DNA of 64,000 nt from Sodalis sp. Psp (GTDB taxonomy: Bacteria > Pseudomonadota > Gammaproteobacteria > Enterobacterales > Enterobacteriaceae): NCBI GenBank assembly GCA_024648745.1, contig JAHCVB010000004.1:1-64000 (forward strand), in the 5' to 3' direction. Every line of letters starts with the position of its first letter. The first letter of the stretch is position 1. Both the position numbers and the translations under genes were made by a program. Of the stretch, positions 31,580 to 42,175 are shown piece by piece. The notes under the pieces are model-generated. The model saw nothing but the letters and a program-made list of their open reading frames with translations. It was not told the DNA's origin and ran no database searches.

Positions 31580-32112
31580 CTCTGTTATATGTCGTACCGG
31601 TGTGTTTGATACGGTTATTTATTTCCTCGTTGCACGCCGGAGGTTGCATTGGGAGGCTGTCGCTAGAACTAAAACCGGTAACTGCGGCTATTGCCGCAGT
31701 TACCGGTTCATTAAATCCAGCAGAAACTTCTACATCTCACAAAAATATCTGTTAAATATCAGCTACTACTCCGAAATCAAAGTGCGAAGAACCTAATTAT
31801 AATATACGAGGACAGGAAAATAAATGTAAGGCTAATAACTCATCCCTAACAAAGTTGATACCAGCATACCAGAGATCAGGGCAGGTTAGGATGTATCAAT
31901 TTGACGTTAACATACCAATGTAAAATACTATCCCGCTCTAACATCATCTACAGGTAAGTGTAAAACACCATCAGACAAGATGGTGGTTATTTAAGGCAAA
32001 ATATCATCTTCTAAATTGGATACATCAGAGTTTTCGACAGAAAGAAAATTGCATTATCGTTCAGAAAAATTACGTTCACTCAGCGGTAACTTGACGTGTA
32101 ACTCATTGAACG
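31580..32112. other. Gene-free region between cspE and lipA
   Basis: crcB, ybeM and tatE of the E. coli order are not recognisable. Apart from the long palindrome at 31673-31708 I see no structure. Confidence 0.45.
31673..31708. repeat. Perfect inverted repeat with 16-bp arms
   Basis: AACCGGTAACTGCGGC, a 4-base loop (TATT), then its exact complement. No T-run follows on either side, so it is not a standard terminator. Its GC-rich stem stands out in an eroded region. Confidence 0.85.
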
Positions 32113-33108
32113 CTAAATATCTCTCTTCTGCGATCCGAGAAATTTTTCTATTTCTACGCTTTTAGCCTGCAAGTCCGCATGGTAGGAAGAACGCACAAAT
32201 GGGCCACAGGCAGCATGGGTAAAACCCATTGCTAACGCCTTTTGTTTCATCTCCTCGAATTCCTGTAGGCTGACGTAGCGCTTAACAGGGAGATGATGAC
32301 GGCTAGGTTGCAAGTACTGACCTAACGTCAGCATTGTTACACCGTGGCGTCGTAGATCATACATGACTTCGATAATTTCTTCATTGGTTTCCCCAAGTCC
32401 TACCATAAGACCTGATTTGGTTGGTAAGTGAGGATTGGCAACTTTGAAATGTTTAAGCAGCTTCAGTGACCAATCATAGTCAGCACCAGGGCGGATCTGA
32501 CGATATAGACGCGGTACGTTTTCCAGGTTGTGATTAAATACATCAGGCAGTGTGGCATTGATGATATCTAGAGCACGATCCATACGGCCGCGAAAGTCCG
32601 GTACCAACGTCTCGATATAGATGTCAGGATTTTTAGCACGGATCGCATTGATGCAGTCCGCGAAATGCTGAGCACCACCGTCGCGCAGGTCGTCTCGGTC
32701 GACGGACGTCACTACTACATAGCGCAACCTCATATCGGCGATAGTCTGCGCCAGCTTATCCGGTTCGTTGACATCTGGCAGAGCGGGACGGCCATGTGTG
32801 ACGTTACAGAATGGACAGCGGCGAGTGCAGATTGCGCCCAAAATCATGAAGGTGGCTGTACCACGACTGAAACATTCTGCTAGATTCGGACAGGAGGCTT
32901 CCTCGCATACCGAATGCAGACCATTTTTTCGCATAGCAGCTTTAATCTCATAAATACGAGTGGAGTCAGCTGGTAGTTTTATTTTTATCCAGGATGGCTT
33001 ACGCAGAATTTCCTGGTGATGATACACCGAAGTAGTTTGAGAGGTTACTTCTATTTTTTTTGCATCACGATATTTAACGCCGTGTTCTGCAGGTATTGGT
33101 TTACTCAT
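32113..33108 (-). CDS. lipA: Lipoyl synthase
   Basis: Radical SAM enzyme that inserts two sulfurs into octanoyl groups on lipoyl domains. It is 331 aa (E. coli 321). The auxiliary cluster motif [12 protein letters not shown] and the radical SAM motif C-T-R-R-C-P-F-C are both complete, and the C-terminal R-S-S-Y-H-A-D is present. A short N-terminal insertion accounts for the extra length. It pairs with lipB 145 bases upstream on the same strand, giving a complete endogenous lipoate route. Confidence 0.97.
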   Translation of the reverse strand: MSKPIPAEHGVKYRDAKKIEVTSQTTSVYHHQEILRKPSWIKIKLPADSTRIYEIKAAMRKNGLHSVCEEASCPNLAECFSRGTATFMILGAICTRRCPFCNVTHGRPALPDVNEPDKLAQTIADMRLRYVVVTSVDRDDLRDGGAQHFADCINAIRAKNPDIYIETLVPDFRGRMDRALDIINATLPDVFNHNLENVPRLYRQIRPGADYDWSLKLLKHFKVANPHLPTKSGLMVGLGETNEEIIEVMYDLRRHGVTMLTLGQYLQPSRHHLPVKRYVSLQEFEEMKQKALAMGFTHAACGPFVRSSYHADLQAKSVEIEKFLGSQKRDI

Positions 33109-33252
33109 AATGGCGCGGGTCCAGTCCCTAAGTCTTCAGTTTAAAGATTAAAGAATAACCAAAGTAATCTTGTTACATGAATACCTTACGAATTTTAGAG
33201 GACAAGAATTATAACATATTTTTCTCGGTAGATAGATGCAGCCCTACGACAA

Positions 33253-33927
33253 TCATGTATTTCCCGGACTCAAAGTGCTATATTGCACCGCATTCCAGGT
33301 GGATTGCGCTGACGGTGGTTTTAGTAGCCGTAAACATTCCATCAGTAATATCGGAGCCACGTCATCTGTATCAATGCCAGGTGAGAGATTGCTTACCTGT
33401 GTCATACGTTGGCCGGCATAGCCGCAGGGATTTATGCGCAAAAAAGGTGTTAGGTCCATATTCACGTTCAGAGCTAGTCCGTGGAAAGAGCAGCCTTTAT
33501 GAATACGTAATCCTAGGGAGCAGATTTTATCGTCACCGACGTAAACGCCTGGTGCGTCAGATCGGGCGTGAGCAACTATGGAGAAATAGGACAGAGTGTC
33601 TATAACCGTCTGCTCCAGCAGAGTGACCAGAGATCGCATATCAAGTTGGTGGCGACGTAGATCTAGCAAAACATACATAACCTGCTGACCTGGGCCATGA
33701 AAGGTGACTTGCCCCCCACGATCACTTTGAATAACGGGGATACTACCAGGCATCAGAAGATGTTCAGCTTTACCAGTCCGACCTTGAGTAAACACTTGTG
33801 GATGTTGCACCAGCCAGATCTCGTCGGCGCTGGCGGTGTTTCGTTGGTCGGTAAAACGACGCATTGCCAGCAAAACCAGTTCATAAGGTTGCAGACCAAG
33901 CTGGCGAATAACCAGGCAATCTGACAT
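33253..33927 (-). CDS. lipB: Octanoyl-ACP:protein N-octanoyltransferase
   Basis: Transfers octanoate from acyl carrier protein to lipoyl domains, providing the LipA substrate. The ATG at 33927 ([15 protein letters not shown]) gives 224 aa (E. coli 213). The open frame extends 7 codons upstream, but that overlaps the end of dead ybeD. Active-site features are visible: [14 protein letters not shown], the Lys in [10 protein letters not shown], and the catalytic Cys in N-P-C-G-Y-A-G. The C-terminal tail is somewhat longer than usual and not conserved. Confidence 0.95.
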   Translation of the reverse strand: MSDCLVIRQLGLQPYELVLLAMRRFTDQRNTASADEIWLVQHPQVFTQGRTGKAEHLLMPGSIPVIQSDRGGQVTFHGPGQQVMYVLLDLRRHQLDMRSLVTLLEQTVIDTLSYFSIVAHARSDAPGVYVGDDKICSLGLRIHKGCSFHGLALNVNMDLTPFLRINPCGYAGQRMTQVSNLSPGIDTDDVAPILLMECLRLLKPPSAQSTWNAVQYSTLSPGNT

Positions 33928-33944
33928 AATAATGAATTCCCAGT

Positions 33945-34218
33945 TCACAAAATCATGCGTACGATATCATTTTTACTCAACTCTTCATACAGAGTTTCAA
34001 TCTGTTCGATATATAGACAGCAGTAAATCAGTAATAGTAATAAAAAACCGAATGGTAATTCCCTTTACTGCTTGGTTTTACTTATAGAGCATAATTTCAG
34101 GTCACACTGCACTGAGCAACCTCGCTACTCGATCAACCAATTCCGGCTAGGTAATACCCATAGCTTCATGGATAAATAGACATGAGAATTTAAAAAATTC
34201 ATTTACTTGAGCTCTAAG
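33945..34218 (-). pseudogene. ybeD: YbeD (DUF493) remnant
   Basis: Read on the minus strand, the first part gives V-N-E-F-F-K-F and E-A-M-G-I-T-stop-P-E-L-V-D-R-V (E. coli LNELLEF, KVMGQALPELVDQV). The end gives [20 protein letters not shown] and stop, nearly identical to the YbeD C-terminus. Internal stops, a length not divisible by three, and a lost start codon show it is dead. Its place between lipB and dacA is ancestral. Confidence 0.85.
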
Positions 34219-34362
34219 TACCACTGATGATTAGCATAAGCATATCGCAGCGGCAAACAACTAATATTTTTACCATAACGGGAACAACAAATAGATATAG
34301 ATAGAATGATTAAAACTTTATTTAAGAGATATAGATTTGTTCCTGACATGGTGATGAGGTGA

Positions 34363-35552
34363 CTAACCGAACCGATGATGGAATATCAATTTGACGTAAT
34401 CGACTATTTAAGTAAAGGCATTGCTTTTTTACTTCATTAAACACTACCAGTGAACGATGATCGGTAGTTGTACCGTCTCGTCTAGTTGGAAACGTGCCAA
34501 CCCGCTGGTTCTTAGCCAGCGGCACGTGCAGTTCCTGGTTGTCCAAAGCGTAAGCTTGGCCTTCAAATTTGTTATCCGTCCGCGTAGGATAGTCAGATAG
34601 ACATCCTGATCCACGCCCAGATTGACGCTGTCGGTATCACCAAACCACACTCTGCGAAATTTTTCCAGGCTTTTAGCGGTGCTACCGTTTTAAAGAAACA
34701 AAAGCCCCACGCCAAAATCTTACGGCTTTCATTGTCCCTGTTTTCCATTGAAAGGCCACCTAGCACCGCGGAAATCAGGCGCATCTGGCTTCGGTTGTTG
34801 AAGTCACCAAATTATGGCCAGCGGACTCAGTATGGCCGGTTTTAATCCCGTCAACGTTCAATGTAGTATCCCACAGTAGACCATTGCGGTTCATTTGACG
34901 GGGATATTATTCAAGTAGCTATTCATCGGGCATGTCGTGAATCAGTGCCCTGGCCGATCATCGCCATATCTCGAGCAGAGCTAAACTTGACCAGGCACGT
35001 CAAGACCATACACGATTTCAAAGTGAGTGTTTTCAGTCCTAGCGTTTTGATATAGTTACTCATCAGGGCACACATGCATCCTGGTTACCGACAACGTAAT
35101 CAACCATTGCCATGCAGGCGTCATTTCCCGATTGCAGGGATGATGCCGCGGTTAAGTTGAGAAACCGGCACCTGATTCCCTAATGCCTAAGAAACATCAG
35201 CGACGAGCCTTTAAACACCGGGGTTCCGGTAGCCCAAGCGTCTTTCATAGATAGTAACCACATTGTTAGGAGTAATCTAACCAACTTTGATAGCCTTGCC
35301 AATGACTTAGCTGGTCATCATCTTAGTCAGACTGGCTGGGTCACATCGCATGTCAGCGTTCATTTCTGCCAACACTTTGCCAGAATTATAGTCAATAAGG
35401 ATATAGGATTTGGCATCAATTTTCGGTACGTTCGGTATCATGACCTACATATTAATCTCCTTATCAAGACTTGTGCAAACAACTCCTATAACCAAAAGGA
35501 TAATCGAAACTAACTGACTGCTGAATAAGTAAGATCTGTTGATGTTTTTCAT
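34363..35552 (-). pseudogene. dacA: D-alanyl-D-alanine carboxypeptidase DacA (PBP5) remnant
   Basis: Legible from start to end in changing frames. The start at 35552 gives M-K-N-I-N-R and a hydrophobic signal, then [22 protein letters not shown]. The active-site S-L-T-K survives, followed by M-M-T-S and a stop. Later blocks are [30 protein letters not shown], and the amphipathic membrane anchor I-V-D-Y-V-K-L-I-F-H-H-R-F-G with TAG at 34363. Multiple frameshifts and stops. PBP5 normally trims pentapeptides and sets cell shape. Confidence 0.92.
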
Positions 35553-36072
35553 GTTCAGATTCAGAATAACGGCATCGGTGGGGTAACTTAAAATCATGAA
35601 AGGCATCATCAAATCAAACGGTGCGGTGTAACTTATATTAATAAAATTGTCTTAGGGAGTTACACAGGACGTAAGCATTACACTAAGACTATACTGACAG
35701 TTATTCAGCGTTGAGAATCCTGTTTCATGCCAAGGAACTACCAGACTTACTAACTAGATCAAGCACACTGAGGGTGCGGCTAAGGATAAGTTCTGGATCG
35801 ATGCTTTGTGACGTGCAAGCACTTAGTAATCATGCAGAATCGATGTAACTCTGAAAATTAGTAGCTTAGGCTCAACAAGCCAATAAAAACAAACCCTGAG
35901 TAAACGCTTATGTCAGCAGCCCACGCGTATTGAATTAATGTTGAGCTGGCTAAGCTAGCCTTTTAGCTAGCTATTTACTTGGTATCCTAATATTTTAGGG
36001 AGTGACTTATCATTGGTAAGTAACATTAATTATAGAAAGCTTTATTTTTATTATTATTTTCTTACTAACTCA
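35553..36072. other. Gene-free region between dacA remnant and ssrA
   Basis: No frame or RNA recognised. This is a synteny junction: lip/dac genes on one side, the ssrA-smpB group on the other. Confidence 0.45.
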
Positions 36073-36452
36073 TGGTGGAGCTGGCGGGATTTGAACCCGC
36101 GTCCGAAATTTCTACGCCCTCGGCACTACATGCTTAGTTCTGTTTTATTTACTTCGCTTGCTAGCTGCGGACAGACACGTTGCTAACAAACTAGCCTGAT
36201 TAAATTTAACGACTCAGCCCCAGGCAGGGCTATCCACGCGATCTCTTTGGTCTGACCTCCCTTATTCCCTACCTTAAGAGAGAAGGTTAGAGAGAGAGAA
36301 AATCTTCAGTTTTTAAGCTGATTAAGCTGCTAATGCAACAGATTCATATTGTGAGTCATTTACAATTATTTTTTGAGGCTTTTTACGAGGCCCACCTCAC
36401 CTCGGCATGCACCTTAGGTTTCGCAAATCCCGTCGAATCCAGGATCAGCCCC
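36073..36452 (-). ncRNA. ssrA: Transfer-messenger RNA (tmRNA)
   Basis: Both tRNA-like ends are complete: 5' GGGGCTG pairs with CAGCTCC before an encoded CCA, with the G3-U70 pair for alanylation and a normal T loop. It is 380 nt. The tag frame (36363 to 36322) reads VNDSQYESVALAA then TAA. The last residues A-L-A-A are the proteolysis signal. By alignment with E. coli (AAAAAATAGTC-GCA-AAC-GAC), the resume codon here is GTA in AAAAAATAATT-GTA-AAT-GAC, so the first templated residue would be Val and the tag has 13 codons instead of 10. smpB lies just upstream, as usual. Confidence 0.95.
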
Positions 36453-36492
36453 AACCTGCCTTTAGCGTAACATATTTCCAGGCGTATAACAA

Positions 36493-36975
36493 CTACGGTC
36501 TGGAGTATTTCATAGTGCGGGCTTTATCAAGCTGCCATTCCCGCTCTTTGATACAAAGGCGTTTATCGTAATTTTTCTTGCCTTTTGCAACGCCGATTTT
36601 TACCTTCGCCCAGGCGTTTTTCCAGTAGAGCGATAGCGCCACAACCGTATAGCCTTTCTGCTTGACTTGGCCAAATAGGGAATCTAGTTCACGCTTATTT
36701 ATCAGCAGCTTCCGGGTACGCATGGGATCATAAACCACATGAGAAGATGCAACCGCCAAAGGCTGAAATTGTGCTCCAAAAAGGTAGGCTTCACCATCTT
36801 TAAGTAGCACATAGCTGTTGCTGATATTCGCCTTACCGGAGCGCAGAGATTTTACTTCCCATCCCTGCAACGAAAGTCCAGATTCTAATTCTTGTTCAAT
36901 AAAGTATTCGTATCTGACGCGTTTGTTGTACGTAACAGTAGTTAAGGTGGGTTTGTATGTTTTGATTTTTATCAT
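36493..36975 (-). CDS. smpB: tmRNA-binding protein SmpB
   Basis: Binds the tRNA-like domain of tmRNA and mimics an anticodon arm during ribosome rescue. It is 160 aa, the E. coli length. It carries [41 protein letters not shown] and a basic C-terminal tail. It is 40 bases upstream of ssrA on the same strand. Confidence 0.97.
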   Translation of the reverse strand: MIKIKTYKPTLTTVTYNKRVRYEYFIEQELESGLSLQGWEVKSLRSGKANISNSYVLLKDGEAYLFGAQFQPLAVASSHVVYDPMRTRKLLINKRELDSLFGQVKQKGYTVVALSLYWKNAWAKVKIGVAKGKKNYDKRLCIKEREWQLDKARTMKYSRP

Positions 36976-37138
36976 AACATATAATATTATGTGATTAATT
37001 AAAAAAATTAAAGAAGAAATTTCGTCTCACTAATTAAGTTTTTCATTATAAATATAGCATAGAGTGCGTAAATTTATTTAATTATTTTAATTGATATAAA
37101 TGATAATATTATGATAAATAAATAAAATAGGAAGGATT

Positions 37139-37648
37139 ATGTTGCGTATTATGCGCTCTGCGCTGGTTCCTTACAGTACGGAACAAATGTTCGCTTTAGT
37201 CAATGACATTAGTGCTTATTCGAACTTTATTCCCGGATGTACCAGCCGAGTAATTGAGAAAGACGACAGCGGATTGATCGCTGAAATGAATATCTCCCAA
37301 GTAGGCATCAGTAAATCATTTATAACTCGCAATATTATCACCGAAAATCACGGTATCGTGATGTGTTTAGTTGAAGGACCTTTTCGCTCTTTGTCTGGTG
37401 ACTGGCGATTTATTCCGCTAAGTGATAGAACTAGTACGATAGAGTTTCACCTCGATTTTGAATTTAAAAATAAATTGATTGATATGGCTTTCGGTCACAT
37501 TTTTAAAAATGTGGCAAATAATATAGTTATGGCGTTTACCTGCCGGGCAAAGGAAATTTATAACGCCTGGTATCCAGGGGATCTGGTGGAGGGAGAAATA
37601 TATCCTTCCCCTCACGCAGCAGCCAGCGTTAAGAAATTGGGCCACTAA
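37139..37648 (+). CDS. ratA: Ribosome association toxin family protein RatA (START-like)
   Basis: Family of coenzyme Q-binding START-domain proteins; in E. coli RatA has been described as blocking 70S association. ATG 37139 follows AGGAAGG. It carries R-S-A-L-V-P-Y-S-T-E-Q-M-F, V-N-D-I-S-A-Y and the C-terminal helix L-I-D-M-A-F-G-H-I-F-K. After A-K-E-I-Y the E. coli protein ends within a few residues, but here the frame continues about 27 codons with unconserved sequence. ratB, which overlaps ratA in E. coli, is gone, so the ratA 3' end now overlaps bamE by 20 bases tail to tail. Confidence 0.88.
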   Translation: MLRIMRSALVPYSTEQMFALVNDISAYSNFIPGCTSRVIEKDDSGLIAEMNISQVGISKSFITRNIITENHGIVMCLVEGPFRSLSGDWRFIPLSDRTSTIEFHLDFEFKNKLIDMAFGHIFKNVANNIVMAFTCRAKEIYNAWYPGDLVEGEIYPSPHAAASVKKLGH

Positions 37649-37973
37649 ACATTGGTTTGTTATTAATATTGATTAAGATATCACTGTTATTAAAGATCAA
37701 GATCAGTGTTCTCTGGGAGATCAGTTTATGGCTTGAATCACGACGGAAAATGTAGTACCAAGTATTTGAACCAAATGGATCCTTCATCATAGATGTACCA
37801 AGGATGTAGGCCACCTGCTGCTTGGTCATGCCGGTATGAACTTTGGCAACGTCAGTGGTAGTTAGATAATTACCCTGATTTATGTCAGCATGGTATACTA
37901 TTCTTTCAAACACAGAGCAACCGGGGATAAACAATAACATAACGGCAGTGGCAGTAAGCGTCTTAAGACTCAT
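37629..37973 (-). CDS. bamE: Outer-membrane assembly lipoprotein BamE
   Basis: Lipoprotein of the BAM complex that inserts outer-membrane barrels. From ATG 37973 it is 114 aa (E. coli 113). The signal peptide ends in the lipobox I-P-G-C. The mature protein has D-I-N-Q-G-N-Y-L, G-M-T-K-Q-Q-V-A-Y-I-L-G-T and D-P-F-G-S-N-T-W-Y-Y. A GTG at 37982 in the same frame is a less likely start. Present together with bamD at 61 kb. Confidence 0.94.
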   Translation of the reverse strand: MSLKTLTATAVMLLFIPGCSVFERIVYHADINQGNYLTTTDVAKVHTGMTKQQVAYILGTSMMKDPFGSNTWYYIFRRDSSHKLISQRTLILIFNNSDILININNKPMFSGPIS

Positions 37974-38664
37974 AACAATCACGTTCCTCGTAGAGTAAAT
38001 TAATTCTGATGATAATAGACCTTGCTTGATGTGGGAGCTTTACAAAGTCCCATCATCTACGACTCCAGAATGAGAAAATGTGAGCTTTCTAAGCTGCCAG
38101 GAATTCTGACGTTTATTAATGTATTTTCATTACTTAATTAATTGCCGCTTGGCAAGCTATTCAGTTTCCGATGGCTGCCTTTTTAAGCACCATTATCGTC
38201 CAAAGTTAATGGCCACAGCCCATCTACAGAAGAAAATATGTCACATACCCACACAATCAGCGCTGAGGTATACATCCATCAGACTACATTACTTGAATAG
38301 ATGCCATTCTAGTTTCATACAGACGGCCGAAATTAATATGATCACTATACTTAAGTATAGTTCGCCGTTAGTCTCGCAGATCTGAGATGCTATGCCTGCC
38401 AGAAACACAAGCTGAACCTGTACTGACCAACTTGCCTGTGGCATTGTTGGTTGATTCTAGAGTGATCTCTCAATATCGCCTTTTTACTTGTCAGGTGTGG
38501 TAATCACTGACCTCTGTGTTGACTGTCGTTTAATCCTGATCGATATGCTCATACTTATCGCATCGTCAAACAACCATTAAGCTCTATTACTTTTTTGTAT
38601 ATATACGCACTTGTAATTAATCACAGTGAGAACTAGTCTTTTATAAATACATGGCAGAAAAAAT
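37974..38664. other. Gene-free region where recN lies in E. coli
   Basis: No RecN block could be read in any frame. Only short chance frames (for example 38119-38385, plus) are present. Confidence 0.45.
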
Positions 38665-39543
38665 CTAGAATAATTTTCTAGACCAATCTAACTTACTGCT
38701 TAGCGTATTAAAATAATTATAATCATCGTGATGAATTAGGTCCAGATAGTAACCACTACGACAGATAAAGATCTCCTTGCCATCCTGGATTGGCAGCACT
38801 ACCTGACTGTCACAGCTAACTTCCAGATCTGACGTTAGTTGGGAAAATTTCAGCCGTATCATGCTGCTGCCGTTAATAACTAGAGGACGTGAGGATAGGG
38901 TGTGTGGGAACATTGGCACCAACGCGATAGCGTCTACCAGCGGAGTGAGTATCGGGCCACCAGCAGAAAGAGAGTAAGCCGTTGAGCCGGTTGGAGTGGA
39001 GATGATAAGTCCATCAGAGCGTTGAGAGAAAGCAAAAGTATCATCGATGTAAACTTCGAATTCAATCATATGAGCCACTTTACCTGAGTGGATCACCACT
39101 TCGTTAATAGCGTTGCTCAGTTGAGCACACATATCATCTCGGCAGACCTGGGCTTCCAGCAAAAACCGTTTTTCGCTGCGAAAATGTCCTGCTAACACGT
39201 CGGATAATTGCGCCAACGCCGAATCAGAATCAAGATCAGTCAGAAAGCCAAGATTGCCGCGGTTGATGCCAATAACTTTGATATCATAGTGTGCCAGAAT
39301 TCTGGCCGCACATAGCATATTACCATCGCCACCAACCACGATTGCCAGGTCTGCCTGTTGGCCAATATCAGACAAACTGCCAGTGATTGCTTGTGTCAGC
39401 GCCAGGTCACGGGCGATTTGGTATTCTATGATCACACTGTACCCTTTTTCAGTTAGCCAGTTGTACAACACTTCATGCGTGGCGAGCGCTTTTGGATGAC
39501 GCGGATGGCCGGCGATGCCGATAGTATAAAAACTGGTAGTCAT
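38665..39543 (-). CDS. nadK: NAD kinase
   Basis: Phosphorylates NAD to NADP in the cytosol. The start at 39543 gives 292 aa, exactly the E. coli length. The signature [15 protein letters not shown], the N-E of the diacylglycerol-kinase fold, and [16 protein letters not shown] are intact. A further in-frame ATG at 39573 adds ten unconserved residues. It is divergent from grpE. Confidence 0.96.
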   Translation of the reverse strand: MTTSFYTIGIAGHPRHPKALATHEVLYNWLTEKGYSVIIEYQIARDLALTQAITGSLSDIGQQADLAIVVGGDGNMLCAARILAHYDIKVIGINRGNLGFLTDLDSDSALAQLSDVLAGHFRSEKRFLLEAQVCRDDMCAQLSNAINEVVIHSGKVAHMIEFEVYIDDTFAFSQRSDGLIISTPTGSTAYSLSAGGPILTPLVDAIALVPMFPHTLSSRPLVINGSSMIRLKFSQLTSDLEVSCDSQVVLPIQDGKEIFICRSGYYLDLIHHDDYNYFNTLSSKLDWSRKLF

Positions 39544-39594
39544 TTGACTGCTAATCTCCAGCGTTTTTTGCAACCTTTATTAATTACGTCATCC

Positions 39595-39622
39595 CTTGAA
39601 TCCATTTCATTCATCCCCATAA
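39595..39622 (+). promoter_or_regulatory. Sigma-32 heat-shock promoter of grpE
   Basis: CTTGAAT (39595-39601), a 13-base spacer, then CCCCATAA (39615-39622) matches the heat-shock consensus CTTGAAA and CCCCATnT closely. It is about 54 bases upstream of the grpE ATG and overlaps the nadK upstream region. Confidence 0.85.
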
Positions 39623-39675
39623 TGATCGGACTAACAAGAATCGAGAGTAATGCTGAAGTGCGGAGAAAACTCATA

Positions 39676-40263
39676 ATGAGTGGTAAAGAAAACAATACCC
39701 CTAACGAGCAAGTCTTACAGGATAATGAAATGGAACAAGAGCAGCAAGTGGAAGCAGCTCTAGAGACGGCTAAGGTTGTGGATCTTCGAGATGAACGAAT
39801 TACCGAGTTGGAAACCATGCTGGCTGAAGCACAGCAGCGAGAGCGCGACAGCTTGCTGCGAGCTAAAGCGGAAGTAGAAAATGTGCGCCGCCGCAGTGAG
39901 CAGAATGTTGAGAAAGCCCATAAGTTCGCCTTGGAACGTTTTGTAGGAGAATTATTGCCAGTTATCGATAATCTAGAACGCGCGCTAGAGATGTCGAGTA
40001 AATCCAACAGTGAACTTGCATCTCTCATTGAGGGTATTGAGCTAACATTGAAATCGTTATTAGGCGCTGTGCGTAAATTTGGACTTGACGTAGTAGGGGA
40101 TATCTACGTGCCATTTAACCCTGAAGTGCATCAGGCGATGACCATGCTAGAGTCCGAAGAGCATGAGCCGAATCAGGTGATAATGATAATGCAAAAAGGC
40201 TATACTCTCAATGGCCGATTAATCCGTCCTGCCATGGTGGCGGTGTCGAAAGCAAAAACTTAA
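39676..40263 (+). CDS. grpE: Nucleotide exchange factor GrpE
   Basis: Releases ADP from DnaK. From ATG 39676 it is 195 aa (E. coli 197); the frame is open far upstream across the promoter, which cannot be coding in a transcript from it. There is an acidic N-terminal region, a long dimerising coiled coil (about residues 40-90) with [12 protein letters not shown], and the beta-wing with P-E-V-H-Q-A-M and [17 protein letters not shown]. Confidence 0.96.
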   Translation: MSGKENNTPNEQVLQDNEMEQEQQVEAALETAKVVDLRDERITELETMLAEAQQRERDSLLRAKAEVENVRRRSEQNVEKAHKFALERFVGELLPVIDNLERALEMSSKSNSELASLIEGIELTLKSLLGAVRKFGLDVVGDIYVPFNPEVHQAMTMLESEEHEPNQVIMIMQKGYTLNGRLIRPAMVAVSKAKT

Positions 40264-40370
40264 TGATGATGCCTCATCGGGCATCTGCTGCAACAGTAGA
40301 GTGCTCAGTGCTTTTGATGCTTACTTGGCCGTTTTTCTTTTTCCGCACTACTTTTATCTATTCAATCTGA

Positions 40371-40412
40371 GGCCTGCGGCGGCAGGCCTTTATAGAACTC
40401 GCTCTATAAAGG
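40371..40412. terminator. Two adjacent hairpins between convergent grpE and ung
   Basis: First hairpin GGCCTGC-GGCG-GCAGGCC (40371-40388), followed by a short T stretch. The second, sharing its first CC, is a perfect 10-bp stem CCTTTATAGA/TCTATAAAGG with a 6-base loop (40387-40412), ending at the ung stop codon. They probably stop transcription from both sides. Confidence 0.6.
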
Positions 40413-41090
40413 CTAGGGTAACTTCGGCTCCCAGTCGATAAGCTGTTTACCTTGTTGTGCCAGCAAATCGTTGGCTTTGGAGAAATGGTGACAGCCGAGA
40501 AAGCCCCGATGTGCAGACAGGGGAGAGGGATGCGGTGCTTTCAGAACGTGATGGCGTTTCGGGTCGATAATTGTACCTTTTTTCTGGGCATGGGATCCCC
40601 ACAATAGAAACACGATCCCTTTACGATGTATGTTGAGCACCTCAATTACTTTATCTGTAAATGTTTCCCAACCAAGACTAGCGTGAGAATGTGCTTTATT
40701 CTCCTCTACTGTTAATACTGTATTAAGCAACATCACTCCTTGTTTCGCCCAGCTTTGCAGGCAGCCATGTTTCGGTACAACAAAACCTGGAATGTCATTG
40801 GTTAGCTCTTTATAGATATTCACCAGCGAGGGAGGGACGAGCACACTTGGCTTGACGGAAAACGAAAGGCCATGGGCTTGATTGGGCCCATGATAGGGAT
40901 CCTGGCCTAGGATAACCACTTTTACCAAGCTTAACTCTGTGAATCGAAATGCATTAAACACATCCTTTTGTGGCGGATAAATGGTGATGCCAGCTGCCCG
41001 TTTTCTAGTGACAACGGCCATGGTTTCCTGGAAGTAAGGCTGCGTTTTTTCCTGCGAGATAGTATCCCGCCAGGTAAGTATTTGTGTCAT
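40413..41090 (-). CDS. ung: Uracil-DNA glycosylase
   Basis: Removes uracil from DNA in base excision repair. The ATG at 41090 gives 225 aa (E. coli 229). The water-activating G-Q-D-P-Y-H and the minor-groove loop H-P-S-P-L-S are intact, as are [10 protein letters not shown] and L-L-N-T-V-L-T-V. Start M-T-Q-I-L-T-W is chosen over ATG 41105 by alignment. Confidence 0.96.
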   Translation of the reverse strand: MTQILTWRDTISQEKTQPYFQETMAVVTRKRAAGITIYPPQKDVFNAFRFTELSLVKVVILGQDPYHGPNQAHGLSFSVKPSVLVPPSLVNIYKELTNDIPGFVVPKHGCLQSWAKQGVMLLNTVLTVEENKAHSHASLGWETFTDKVIEVLNIHRKGIVFLLWGSHAQKKGTIIDPKRHHVLKAPHPSPLSAHRGFLGCHHFSKANDLLAQQGKQLIDWEPKLP

Positions 41091-42175
41091 AATGTACTCT
41101 ATCATAGTGGTGACGACACAGACTAAGCTTACGTTTTCTTATCGGTCGATGAAACATTTTTTGCTGCGAGGCAAAGAAATATTGAGGAGATACGAAATTT
41201 TTCGTTTCTAATTAGTATTAATATAAATCAATAATTTTTGCCGATATCACAAGTTGATTCCGCCATAGATTGATTTAAATCAAGTTATCAGATCTGGTTG
41301 GTATGTACATGATATATTAGCATTAGTTTTACTAGACATTTATATAAAAGATAGAAAATATCGGGAACACAAATTATTGAGACTGAAAATAACAATGTTG
41401 ATAAACCTTTTGTCTGTTAGACAACATCAATAATTAAGCTCACCACCTAGGGCAAGTTGCCGGTTTTCTGATGACTTAGAAAGGCATCCCTAAAATTGGA
41501 GATGTTCGAATACTGTAAAATTTTACCCCATCAAGAGTGGGGTAGTGCGTGTTAAAATCGGTCAGTATTCAGATAAAAGTGATGCACATGGCGAGAAAGA
41601 TAGTAAGAGGTGACCCACAGTTTTCTCCGTCTTGGACTCTCCTGGGAAGTAAATATAGTTACAGATTTTCTGCTCAGTAAGAAAGACTTGCATAGAAGTA
41701 GAATTGTGCACCGTTGAAGTACAAAACATGTCTCATTCACCGGGGTGTCGCAGTGGTGCAGACTCGTTAGTCCAATGCTTAGGTTAAATTCATATTTAAC
41801 ACTGCAGTTTTTAAGATTGAGAGGTGAACCTGAGATTGCCATATCTTCAAAATATAGATTTAAAACCGGGAGTTGATTGTACTAATCAATGGTATTTATA
41901 ACTTAAGTGAATTAGAAATATGAAAAAATATAGTGAATAATAATATCGTGAAACCACACACTTCCTTCTTTTGAGCTATGGTAGACATTGGTAGGTAATA
42001 TTTAGGAAGTGAAGCACTCTTTAAGCATCAAGAGAGTGGCATTGGGTACCGATAGTATTCTTAAGACAATACTAAATAATATTACAGTTTCTTTACAGCA
42101 CCATCGAACATCTGATTCTGTTGTCTGCAGGCGGCACGGCGTTACTTTCCTACTTCTACCGAAATCACTAATACA
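41091..42175. other. Gene-free region between ung and ada
   Basis: A 96-codon minus-strand frame (41552-41842) resembles no protein I know and has no convincing ribosome-binding site. Otherwise AT-rich with no structure seen. Confidence 0.45.

Noticed and set aside
33177..33605. 142-codon plus-strand frame
   Set aside because: It lies mostly antisense to lipB, whose motifs are clear; the plus-strand product has no family features.
39475..39675. Extended GrpE N-terminus from the long open frame
   Set aside because: It would cross the sigma-32 promoter and overlap nadK; alignment puts the start at 39676.
41552..41842. Possible 96-aa gene on the minus strand
   Set aside because: No ribosome-binding site, no recognisable domain, and a composition like neighbouring non-coding sequence.
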